NCBI GenBank assembly: GCA_003648875.1
Contig: QMQC01000132.1
Coordinates: forward strand, 1-5,823
Length of the DNA stretch: 5,823 nt
Direction of reading: 5' to 3'
DNA from: Actinomycetota bacterium
GTDB taxonomy: Bacteria > Actinomycetota > Acidimicrobiia > Spongiisociales > UBA5794
Both the position numbers and the translations under genes were made by a program. Each line of letters begins with the position of its first letter. Positions within the stretch are counted from its first letter, which is position 1. Under the pieces are notes generated by a model. It was not told the origin of the DNA and did no database searches. It saw nothing but the letters and a program-made list of their open reading frames with translations. Below, in pieces: positions 1-5,695 of this stretch.

Positions 1-1
1 C

Positions 2-331
2 TGGTGGGTGCTCCGCTACTACGGAGCCTCAGGTCTGAGGACAATCGTGCGGGATCACGTTGGCCTCGCGGATCGATTCGCAACATGGATCGAGATGGAC
101 GATCGATTCAAGCTGTTCGCCCCACATCCGTTCGGACTCGTGTGTTTCACGCATGTTGGCGGAGACGAAGTGACGAAGGGGCTTGCCGCTGACCTCAACG
201 CAACGGGCAGAGTTGCGGTTACGCCTTCCCAGATCGACGACACCTGGTTCGTCCGAGTCTCGATCGGGCAGACATACACGGATGAAAGCCACGTCGAGGC
301 CCTTTGGGATCTCATCGACAAGTTGGCGTAG
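2..331 (+). CDS. PLP-dependent group II amino-acid decarboxylase, C-terminal fragment
   Basis: This is the last ~109 residues of a pyridoxal-phosphate decarboxylase of the aromatic-L-amino-acid/tyrosine/glutamate decarboxylase family (group II). The frame is open from the window edge, so the start, the PLP-binding lysine and most of the catalytic core are missing. The family is recognised from a WWVLRYYGASGL stretch at the very start, followed by a helix (residues ~10-30), the segment RFKLFAPHPFGLVCFTHV (~35-52), NATGRVAVTP (~66-75) and WFVRVSIGQTYTDESHVEAL, which matches the small C-terminal domain of these enzymes. The reaction would be cytosolic decarboxylation of an amino acid to an amine; the substrate cannot be told from this part. 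It ends in TAG only 11 bp before the convergent response-regulator stop, with no obvious terminator hairpin between them. No link to the redox genes is evident. Confidence 0.85.
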   Translation, partial: WWVLRYYGASGLRTIVRDHVGLADRFATWIEMDDRFKLFAPHPFGLVCFTHVGGDEVTKGLAADLNATGRVAVTPSQIDDTWFVRVSIGQTYTDESHVEALWDLIDKLA

Positions 332-342
332 CAGTACCGGCT

Positions 343-1026
343 TCAGTCTGTGACCCATCCCTCAGGGGCATATCTTGCTCTGCGTCCGGCTTCGATGTTC
401 GCCGCGTAGGCTGCCGCCTCGGTGCGCGAAGCCATTTCGAGCTTCGCGAGGATGTGCGATACGTAGTTCTTGATCGTCTTGTCCGACAGGAACATCGCCT
501 CTGCGATCTGCTTGTTGGATCTTCCCTGAGAGAGTAGATCGAGAACCTTCCTCTCCTGGGGACTCAAGCGATCGAGCTTCTCTGGTGTCCTTCCTCCATG
601 TCGGATCCTGTCCGCAAGGGCGGCGTCGAGCGGGTCTCCGAAGACCATCTCACCCCCGCAGACCTTCCGCACGGCATCGACGAGTCCGGCTGAATCGACA
701 CGTTTGAGGATGTATCCGGAGGCTCCGGCGTCGAATGCCTCGATCAACGCATCCTGGTCAGCGTACGAGGTCAGGATGAGCACACTCGTTGCAGGCCATC
801 GTTTCTTGATCTCGCGACAGACATCGATTCCCGATCCATCCGGAAGGCGCACGTCCAGAATGACGACATCGGGCAGATCGAGCCCCACTCGGCGAATCGT
901 GTCCTTCGAGGTTCCGGCCTCTCCGACGACTACGAGATCATTCGTGTTGTCGAATACCGATCTCAGGCCCGCGCGTACGACATCATGATCGTCAACGAGC
1001 AGGATGCGGAACGATCTGTTCTCCAT
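343..1026 (-). CDS. NarL/DevR-family two-component response regulator
   Basis: A 227-residue DNA-binding response regulator. The receiver domain (about residues 6-122) shows the acidic pair D12/D13 in ILLVDDHDVVRAGL, the phospho-acceptor D58 in VVILDVRLPDGSG, T86 in VLILTSY and the conserved K108 in GYILKR. A linker leads to a LuxR-type helix-turn-helix (about 154-208): LSPQERKVLDLLSQGRSNKQ, then IAEAMFLSDKTIKNYVSHIL. All residues needed for phosphotransfer are present. An in-frame ATG at 1068 would add 14 residues, but I prefer 1026: the conserved fold begins at once after it, and the longer form would run through the divergent control region. There is no Shine-Dalgarno; a TATGCT box at -12 to -7 suggests a leaderless mRNA. 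The likely partner is the divergent histidine kinase. Targets are unknown; autoregulation and the neighbouring respiratory operon are candidates by position only. Confidence 0.93.
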   Translation of the reverse strand: MENRSFRILLVDDHDVVRAGLRSVFDNTNDLVVVGEAGTSKDTIRRVGLDLPDVVILDVRLPDGSGIDVCREIKKRWPATSVLILTSYADQDALIEAFDAGASGYILKRVDSAGLVDAVRKVCGGEMVFGDPLDAALADRIRHGGRTPEKLDRLSPQERKVLDLLSQGRSNKQIAEAMFLSDKTIKNYVSHILAKLEMASRTEAAAYAANIEAGRRARYAPEGWVTD

Positions 1027-1032
1027 GGGCCT

Positions 1033-1038
1033 AGCATA
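1033..1038 (-). promoter_or_regulatory. Candidate -10 box of the response regulator, leaderless
   Basis: Read on the minus strand this is TATGCT, fitting the actinobacterial TANNNT -10 consensus. If transcription starts at the A of the ATG at 1026, the box sits exactly at -12 to -7, the canonical place. There is no Shine-Dalgarno in the six bases between box and ATG, so a leaderless transcript is the simplest reading. TANNNT alone is common by chance; the position is what supports it. Confidence 0.5.
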
Positions 1039-1047
1039 TCGACGAGC

Positions 1048-1064
1048 CGGCAGAGCCTCTGTCG
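1048..1064. promoter_or_regulatory. Imperfect 17-bp palindrome, candidate operator
   Basis: The arms CGGCAGAG and CTCTGTCG flank a single central base at 1056 and pair at seven of eight positions (mismatch 1050/1062). The core CAGAG-C-CTCTG is perfect. The centre lies 33 bp from the kinase ATG and 30 bp from the regulator ATG, so with leaderless starts it covers the -35 area of both promoters. NarL/DevR-type dimers bind such inverted sites, but this does not match the published DosR box consensus. Binding by the adjacent regulator is inference. Confidence 0.42.
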
Positions 1065-1076
1065 CCACCCTTGCTC

Positions 1077-1082
1077 TATCGT
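1077..1082 (+). promoter_or_regulatory. Candidate -10 box of the histidine kinase, leaderless
   Basis: TATCGT fits TANNNT and ends six bases before the ATG at 1089, placing it at -12 to -7 if transcription begins at that A. This is the same geometry as the divergent box for the regulator. It is one reason to prefer ATG 1089 over the in-frame TTG at 1071, which would lie upstream of the box. Confidence 0.5.
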
Positions 1083-1088
1083 GAGACG

Positions 1089-2219
1089 ATGTACAATCCC
1101 GATGATCTGCTGCTCCTGATCGAGCGTACCTCGTACATCGTCGAGCAGGTGGATATGCAGACCCTTCTCAATTCGACGATCGACACAGCAATGGAGCTCA
1201 CAAGCGCTCGCTACGGTGCCCTTGGCGTGGTTGATCGGCACGGTGACATCTCGGAGTTCCATCACAGGGGGGTGTCGCAGTCTGTTGCCGACGGCATCGG
1301 AGATGCACCGGTAGGACGCGGGGTTCTGGGCGACATATCACATCATGGGGGGGTCGTGCGTGTGGAGGACATAACGGAACATTCCGGATACACCGGTATG
1401 CCCTCCGATCATCCGCACATGTCGTCGTTTCTTGGTGTGCCTGTCAAGGTGCGGGACAAGATCTTTGGCAATCTGTACGTCACAGAGAAGCCCGGCGGCT
1501 TCGACGAACAGGATGAGCTTGCGATGAAGGCCCTTGCGGTAGCTGCCGGGGCCGGTATCGATTCCATCTACATGTCGCAGGAGTTGCGCGACACTGCCAT
1601 CAGGGAGGACCGCGACCGGATCGCGCGCGAGGTTCACGATTCGGTCATCCAGAACCTCTTTGCGGTTGGCCTGGGGCTCCAGACACACGCTGCTGGGGAA
1701 GATGGCGATTCGAATATGCGTGCTGCAATGGAAGACGCAGCGGTGGCCATCGACACGTCGATCGCCGAGCTTCGCAGACTCATCTATGACCTCCACGGTG
1801 ACCTGCCGAGAAGAGCGTTGCTTGCGACCGAGATCGAGGAATTGGTCGATCGGCTCGGTGGGGCGTACGAGGTCCCGGTCATCGTGTCCGTGAGCGGGAC
1901 CGTTCCCGAGCTCGATGCCTCTCTGCTCGATGATGTGCTCCAGATCGTCACGGAGGGCGTGTCAAACGCGCTGCGGCATTCCGGTGCGAGGTCGATCGAG
2001 GTCTCCTTGTCTGCTGATGAGCGTTCTCTGCTCCTGACGATCACGGACGACGGGCATGGCTTTGATGTAGCCAATGCAACGTCCGGACTCGGGCTCACGA
2101 ACATGCGAACCAGGACGACGCGTGCCGGGGGTGAGCTGGGTATCGAATCCGATCACGCGAGGGGAACAAGCGTCGAGGCTCGGATACCCGTGCTGGGAGC
2201 TTCCCTTTCGACGAATTAG
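1089..2219 (+). CDS. DevS/DosS-like sensor histidine kinase, GAF-HisKA_3-HATPase
   Basis: A 376-residue soluble sensor kinase with no membrane helix. An N-terminal GAF domain (about 16-162) contains LTSARYGALGVVDRHGDISE and HPHMSSFLGVPVKVRDKIFG. H108 and Y130 are 22 residues apart, the spacing of the proximal haem ligand H149 and distal Y171 in Mycobacterium tuberculosis DosS, so haem-based gas or redox sensing is plausible though unproven. DosS has two GAF domains; this has one. The HisKA_3 dimerisation region holds the phospho-acceptor H183 in RIAREVHDSVIQNLF. The HATPase_c domain (about 275-368) shows N293 in EGVSNALRHS, DDGHGFD (320-326) and GLGLTNM (333-339). ATG 1089 is preferred to TTG 1071 because it has a -10 box at the right distance and starts just before the conserved domain. 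It should phosphorylate the divergent regulator. Its TAG stop overlaps the stop of the convergent cytochrome gene. Confidence 0.93.
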   Translation: MYNPDDLLLLIERTSYIVEQVDMQTLLNSTIDTAMELTSARYGALGVVDRHGDISEFHHRGVSQSVADGIGDAPVGRGVLGDISHHGGVVRVEDITEHSGYTGMPSDHPHMSSFLGVPVKVRDKIFGNLYVTEKPGGFDEQDELAMKALAVAAGAGIDSIYMSQELRDTAIREDRDRIAREVHDSVIQNLFAVGLGLQTHAAGEDGDSNMRAAMEDAAVAIDTSIAELRRLIYDLHGDLPRRALLATEIEELVDRLGGAYEVPVIVSVSGTVPELDASLLDDVLQIVTEGVSNALRHSGARSIEVSLSADERSLLLTITDDGHGFDVANATSGLGLTNMRTRTTRAGGELGIESDHARGTSVEARIPVLGASLSTN

Positions 2220-2227
2220 CCTTCGTC
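2210..2227. repeat. Inverted repeat around the two convergent stop codons
   Basis: GACGAA (2210-2215) and TTCGTC (2222-2227) are perfect 6-bp arms around a 6-base loop. The loop holds the kinase stop (TAG, 2217-2219) and the cytochrome stop (TAA on the minus strand, 2216-2218). A hairpin could form in either transcript, but the stem is short and half A/T, and no strong U-run follows on either strand. It may be a weak bidirectional end signal or chance. Confidence 0.28.
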
Positions 2228-3226
2228 CTTCAGATAGGCATAGATCTTCTGGAGATTCTCCTCTGAGATCGTTGCCTCGTCGTATTCCGACATGCCTTTC
2301 GGACCCTCTCGAGTGTCCTCGCTGAAACCTCCGAACGATCCGATCTCGTCGACCAGCGGTGCGCCGACGACAGCCCCCCGGCCGGATAGGCCGTGGCAGG
2401 CGGCGCATCCGTACTTGAAGTACAACACGCTGCCGTCTGCGATGGGATCTCCCGTCTGGGCGGAAGACTCGTCGTTGAGACCGAAGCCGACATAAGAGAA
2501 TCCGACACCGACGTAGGCGATCGGCGTTCGGTCGTACTGGTGTGGATCCTTGATGTGTGTATTCGAGACGGGAGACCTGATGAACACGATCACCATGCCA
2601 ATCGCTGTGATCACAGCGACGGTTGAGAGCAGCGTGCTGATCCACATCGAGCCATCCTCCGGGGTCGACGCTTCGGATGTACCTCGTCCGTCCCATCCGA
2701 CCCGGACGAGGTAGACGGCTGAGAGGCCGATGAGGAACCACACGCCAGAGATCACCAGTATCACCAGCGTCCCGTTGACGAACGGGATCTTCACCCCTGC
2801 CTCGAACTCGTACAGCTGTGGACCCGCGCTCTCAACAGCGATCGTGAGCACGTAGGGCTCTACCGGATCGGCGTCTGGTCCGAGATAGACGACCTGCATC
2901 TCACCGTTGGCATCTGCCCGCTGTTCATAGATCATCACAGCGATTCCTGTTTCGTCGGTGGTTCCCGTTGCGATCTCGACTCTCGCAGACTCTCCCGCAA
3001 GCGATGCCTGGTAGGTCAGGGCCACCTCAGCGCCCTCAACGGGAACTCCGTTCTGAGACAGCACAGCTTTGACTTCGACCTCCTGTCCAACCGAGACCGT
3101 GTCTGGAGCTCCGACGGCGATTTCGATGCCGGCTGCGACAGCTGGATCAACGATCATCAGGATCGTCACCGCAGCAAGGATCGAAATCGCAATGCGCGCC
3201 CCCGACAGGATGTGGCGGTAGATCAC
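2216..3226 (-). CDS. Membrane-anchored monohaem cytochrome c with Ig-like domain
   Basis: A 336-residue protein of unusual layout. Residues ~6-32 form a signal peptide or anchor ending in AVAA. Residues ~33-145 are beta-rich and resemble bacterial Ig-like or carboxypeptidase-regulatory folds (DTVSVGQEVEVKAVL, VPVEGAEVALTYQ). Two helices follow at ~150-174 and ~196-216, then a C-terminal class I cytochrome c with the haem motif CAACH (C274, C277, H278) and M312 in KGMSEYDEATIS as likely sixth ligand. With N-in topology the Ig-like and haem domains both lie outside the cytoplasm, as haem attachment requires. It probably carries electrons between the NrfD/ferredoxin module and a terminal oxidase, reductase or soluble cytochrome. 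The GTG start at 3226 is set by a perfect AAGGAGGT at 3232-3239 and a 4-nt GTGA overlap with the NrfD stop, implying translational coupling. It is the last gene visible in the operon. Confidence 0.88.
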   Translation of the reverse strand: MIYRHILSGARIAISILAAVTILMIVDPAVAAGIEIAVGAPDTVSVGQEVEVKAVLSQNGVPVEGAEVALTYQASLAGESARVEIATGTTDETGIAVMIYEQRADANGEMQVVYLGPDADPVEPYVLTIAVESAGPQLYEFEAGVKIPFVNGTLVILVISGVWFLIGLSAVYLVRVGWDGRGTSEASTPEDGSMWISTLLSTVAVITAIGMVIVFIRSPVSNTHIKDPHQYDRTPIAYVGVGFSYVGFGLNDESSAQTGDPIADGSVLYFKYGCAACHGLSGRGAVVGAPLVDEIGSFGGFSEDTREGPKGMSEYDEATISEENLQKIYAYLKDEG

Positions 3227-4635
3227 GACCCACCTCCTTCCGCCGGTGGACCCGCATCGGGAAGACGCTCCGTAGAGGTCAGGGAACCGACGATGTCTGC
3301 TCCAACCATGTTCGGCTCCTCGGTGGGTCGATCGGAGATGTCGGCTGCGTGCTCCTCTGTCATCTCCCAGATCGCGAGCATTGGAAAGATCTTGAGCGCA
3401 ATGGTGATCAAGAGGCAGAAGATTGCGAGGCCTGCGGCGAAAATCGACCACTCCACAAACGTGGGGGCGTAGTTGGCAGCCTCATAAGGCATCAGGGGAA
3501 CGCGTAGCCCGGTGACCACGATGAAGTACCGTTCGAGAAACATGGCAACGACCACGAGAATGGCAGCGGTGACCACTCCTGCAATCGTTCGAGTCTTGGG
3601 AACCAGCATCAGGACAACAGGCCCGAGAAGGCCACCGATGATGTAGAACCAGAACATTGCTGCGAAGTCCTCGAGGAACAACTGTCGGAACGCGAACAGT
3701 CCGGCCTCTTCGAGATTGAATCCCTCGGTGAGATACTCGCTGAGGTTGACGTAGACCATGAACGCGCCGAACGCTGCGAGGAGGTACCCCAGATAGAGAA
3801 AATGCTTCTCGGTGAGATACTCCTCCCAATGGTAGATCCTTCTGAGTATGGCCATGATGATGATGAGCGTCGCCACGCCGCTGAAGATCGCACCTGCGAC
3901 AAACAGCACACCGAAGATGCTGGTATTCCACCCTGCACGGAGGGTCATGGAAAATATCCATGATACGACCGTGTGAACCGACACCGCGATCGGGATGATT
4001 ACCAGCATCATGATCGTGATCGCCTTGCCAAGGAGCTTCTGCTGCTTCGGTGAACCTTTCCAATTGACGGAGAGTGTTCTGTAGATGAAGTTGCGTACGA
4101 CCCCGACCTTGTCAGCGAGTCGATCTCTGTAGAGAGCGAGATCCGGGATCATCGGCGCGGAGAGATAGATGACGCTCGCCGTCAGGTATGTCGTGATCGC
4201 CATGACGTCCCACATGATCGGGGACTGCCACCGGCCAAACAGATAGACGTTGAAGATCCTCTCGGGGCGACCCATGTCGATGACCACGAACGAGGCGCCT
4301 ATCAGCAGGGCGACGGCCGTGATGAACTCGGCGATCCGTGTGACAGGTGCTCGCCAACCGGCCTTTGTCGCTCGCAGGATCGCGGAGATCAGAGTGCCGG
4401 CATGGCTGATGCCGATGAAGAACACGAACGCAGTGATGTAGAGACCCCACGAAATGCGGTCCCGCATGTCGGTGACGTACAGGCCATGCTGCCACTGTTT
4501 CCAGTACTGGAACACACCGTTGCCGGTGATCACGAGTAGGAAACCGAACCACAGCCAGTACTTGTATGTGGTGATGAGCGTCGGTCTCGTCGTCTTGCTG
4601 ATGAGCCGTTCGCGCCAGTTGTTCAGCGTGTCCAT
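3223..4635 (-). CDS. NrfD/PsrC-family quinone-interacting membrane subunit
   Basis: A 470-residue polytopic protein with about ten helices (roughly 23-43, 62-87, 101-121, 143-163, 204-227, 238-264, 275-297, 322-345, 349-369, 392-417) and a hydrophilic tail from ~420. It belongs to the NrfD/PsrC family, which binds no haem and exchanges electrons between quinone or quinol and a partner iron-sulphur protein. Segments SWGLYITAFVFFIGISHAGT (62-81), DMGRPERIF (120-128), SPIMWDVMAITTYL (138-151) and IPDLALYRDR (163-172) resemble ActC of alternative complex III more than the shorter DmsC/NrfD types; this is from memory of the family. ATG 4635 is chosen over an in-frame ATG at 4671 because GAGGGG (4644-4649) sits 8 nt upstream and the homologous region begins there. 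It overlaps the ferredoxin gene by 13 nt and the cytochrome gene by 4 nt. Its substrate partner is not identified. Confidence 0.92.
   Translation of the reverse strand: MDTLNNWRERLISKTTRPTLITTYKYWLWFGFLLVITGNGVFQYWKQWQHGLYVTDMRDRISWGLYITAFVFFIGISHAGTLISAILRATKAGWRAPVTRIAEFITAVALLIGASFVVIDMGRPERIFNVYLFGRWQSPIMWDVMAITTYLTASVIYLSAPMIPDLALYRDRLADKVGVVRNFIYRTLSVNWKGSPKQQKLLGKAITIMMLVIIPIAVSVHTVVSWIFSMTLRAGWNTSIFGVLFVAGAIFSGVATLIIIMAILRRIYHWEEYLTEKHFLYLGYLLAAFGAFMVYVNLSEYLTEGFNLEEAGLFAFRQLFLEDFAAMFWFYIIGGLLGPVVLMLVPKTRTIAGVVTAAILVVVAMFLERYFIVVTGLRVPLMPYEAANYAPTFVEWSIFAAGLAIFCLLITIALKIFPMLAIWEMTEEHAADISDRPTEEPNMVGADIVGSLTSTERLPDAGPPAEGGGS
3232..3239 (-). promoter_or_regulatory. Consensus Shine-Dalgarno fixing the GTG start of the cytochrome gene
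   Basis: AAGGAGGT on the minus strand is fully complementary to the 16S rRNA 3' end. It lies inside the last codons of the NrfD gene, 5 bases upstream of the GTG at 3226, and settles the cytochrome start although the frame stays open to 3451. Confidence 0.85.
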
Positions 4636-5597
4636 GTCACCGCCCCCTCGGCACGTTCGATCCAGGGCCATTCCGTGGGCATCCGACCTTCATCATGTGG
4701 GTCGCGCCCGATGTCTTCTCCATGCCCGGGCAGGTAGAACACCCTCGGCATCGTGCCGAGGTGTTCCTTGAGCCGATAGCCGTTGTTGTCTGAGACAAGC
4801 TTCGTCGCCTTGACAACCGTTCGACCGTTGGTAGCGATGTCCTCTTCGAGATCCCCGTACCAGACGGCGTCGTTCGGGCACGCCTGTATGCAGTATGGGA
4901 GCGTTCCATCTCGCGCCATCTCAGGGCAGAAGTCGCACTTCATGACCGTCCCACTGCTTGCAGGAGCTTGATGGTCAGGGTTGTAGTCCGAAAGGGCAGC
5001 TTCGGGAGGAATCGGGGGAGTTCCCCAGTTGAAGAACCGTCTGTCGTATGGGCACGCAGCCATGCAGATGCGGCAGCCGATACATCGATCCTGGTCTATC
5101 AGCACCGTTCCTTCCGGGGTGGGAAAGGTCGCACCGACGGGGCATACCTTGACACATGGTGGGTTCTCGCATTGCTGGCATGGTGTTGGGATGAACTGGC
5201 TCCCGCCTCCGTTCAGCTCAGCCTCGTATACCTCGATCCATTCCATGGGCTGGGGTGCGAAGTGACCCTCGATGCACGCTGTCGTGCATTGCGGGGGCGT
5301 TCCCTGGCTCTGGCAGCCGTCACACTTTGCGAGGTCGATGACCATTGTCCACTGACGGATTCGACCGGCTTCTCGCGTAGGAACAGTGTCCGCAGCCTGA
5401 TTCTCCGCCACGGATCCTTTGACGATGTCGCGAACGAGCCCATCCATGACCCTGGCCGAAGCCACTAGTGGAACGGCTCCGAGGGCACCGAGACCGAGGA
5501 GCTTGATCGCGCCTCTTCTGTCGACAGATCCGATCGAGATCGGCACTTCACCCTTGGGTGTTTGGGATCTCTTGGCTTCGCCGGACTTGTCTGTCAT
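4623..5597 (-). CDS. Tat-exported ferredoxin-type subunit with four [4Fe-4S] motifs
   Basis: A 324-residue electron-transfer subunit of the NrfC/PsrB/DmsB/ActB type. Near the N-terminus DRRGAIKLLGLGALGAV (26-42) looks like a twin-arginine signal, so the folded protein would act outside the cytoplasm. Four cysteine sets follow: C92-x2-C95-x8-C104-x3-C108; C140-x2-C143-x4-C148-x3-C152 followed by P; C172-x2-C175-x2-C178-x3-C182 followed by P; C221-x2-C224-x11-C236-x3-C240 followed by P. All sixteen ligands are present. The first set has a longer C2-C3 gap than the usual ferredoxin spacing. It should pass electrons between the NrfD subunit and haem or catalytic partners. ATG 5597 is supported by AGGAG at 5603-5607 and by placing the twin-arginine motif near the start; the frame is open further upstream to 5720, but that part looks non-coding. 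A 98-bp gap with a hairpin separates it from the upstream gene; it overlaps NrfD by 13 nt. Confidence 0.93.
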   Translation of the reverse strand: MTDKSGEAKRSQTPKGEVPISIGSVDRRGAIKLLGLGALGAVPLVASARVMDGLVRDIVKGSVAENQAADTVPTREAGRIRQWTMVIDLAKCDGCQSQGTPPQCTTACIEGHFAPQPMEWIEVYEAELNGGGSQFIPTPCQQCENPPCVKVCPVGATFPTPEGTVLIDQDRCIGCRICMAACPYDRRFFNWGTPPIPPEAALSDYNPDHQAPASSGTVMKCDFCPEMARDGTLPYCIQACPNDAVWYGDLEEDIATNGRTVVKATKLVSDNNGYRLKEHLGTMPRVFYLPGHGEDIGRDPHDEGRMPTEWPWIERAEGAVTWTR

Positions 5598-5695
5598 GGC
5601 CGCTCCTGCTTGTTGAAGGTTCCCTGTTGTTCGGTCCTCGTGCCCGTGGGATTGGTCCCTACTCCCACGGGCGCTTGAGGTTTCAGTTTTTCGTG
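5598..5695 (-). other. Gap within the operon, containing a strong hairpin
   Basis: These 98 bp separate the upstream subunit from the ferredoxin gene, whereas the next two junctions overlap. The gap holds the ferredoxin Shine-Dalgarno (5603-5607) and one strong inverted repeat. I see no convincing promoter, though a weak one cannot be excluded. Confidence 0.5.
5642..5672 (-). repeat. 10-bp perfect stem-loop in the operon mRNA
   Basis: GCCCGTGGGA (5642-5651) and TCCCACGGGC (5663-5672) pair perfectly around an 11-base loop (5652-5662). The stem is G/C-rich. In the operon direction no U-run follows; on the other strand a T-run starts only about 14 bases after the stem. A classical intrinsic terminator is therefore unlikely. 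It may be a processing or stability element that sets different levels of the upstream and downstream subunits, or a partial attenuator. It starts about 24 nt after the upstream stop codon. Confidence 0.6.

Larger units (their letters stand above)
1027..1088. promoter_or_regulatory. Divergent control region between regulator and kinase
   Basis: Only 62 bp separate the chosen ATG codons of the response regulator (1026, - strand) and the histidine kinase (1089, + strand). The region has no Shine-Dalgarno for either gene. It holds one TANNNT box facing each way at matching distances from the two start codons, and a central imperfect palindrome (separate entries). No good TTGACA-like -35 is visible for either promoter, which is common in actinobacteria and would fit activator dependence. 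Function is inferred from layout. Confidence 0.6.

Noticed and set aside
1027..1068. 14-residue N-terminal extension of the response regulator from the ATG at 1068
   Set aside because: It adds an Arg/Ala-rich stretch before the receiver fold and would consume the divergent promoter region; ATG 1026 has a -10 box at the right distance.
1071..1088. TTG start for the histidine kinase
   Set aside because: It has no Shine-Dalgarno and lies upstream of the likely -10 box; the added six residues show no conservation that I recognise.
1078..1090. Small inverted repeat ATCGT-GAG-ACGAT at the kinase start
   Set aside because: Five-base arms overlapping the -10 box and the ATG are easily found by chance; I do not count it as a second operator.
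1962..2741. Long open minus-strand frame spanning the kinase 3' end and the cytochrome gene
   Set aside because: Its product is rich in Arg, Pro, Gly and His with no domain, it lies in another frame of two well-supported genes, and it lacks a plausible ribosome site.
3227..3451. N-terminal extension of the cytochrome protein into the NrfD gene
   Set aside because: The translation there is Arg/His-rich shadow sequence; the GTG at 3226 has a perfect Shine-Dalgarno followed by a signal peptide.
3482..4063. 193-codon minus-strand frame inside the NrfD gene
   Set aside because: The translation is His/Arg-rich and featureless, while the overlapping NrfD frame gives clear helices and family motifs.
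4968..5468. 166-codon plus-strand frame antisense to the ferredoxin
   Set aside because: It is a mirror of the cysteine-rich coding frame, with no domain, no ribosome site and no partner gene.
5642..5672. Intrinsic terminator within the operon
   Set aside because: The stem is strong but no U-run directly follows on either strand.
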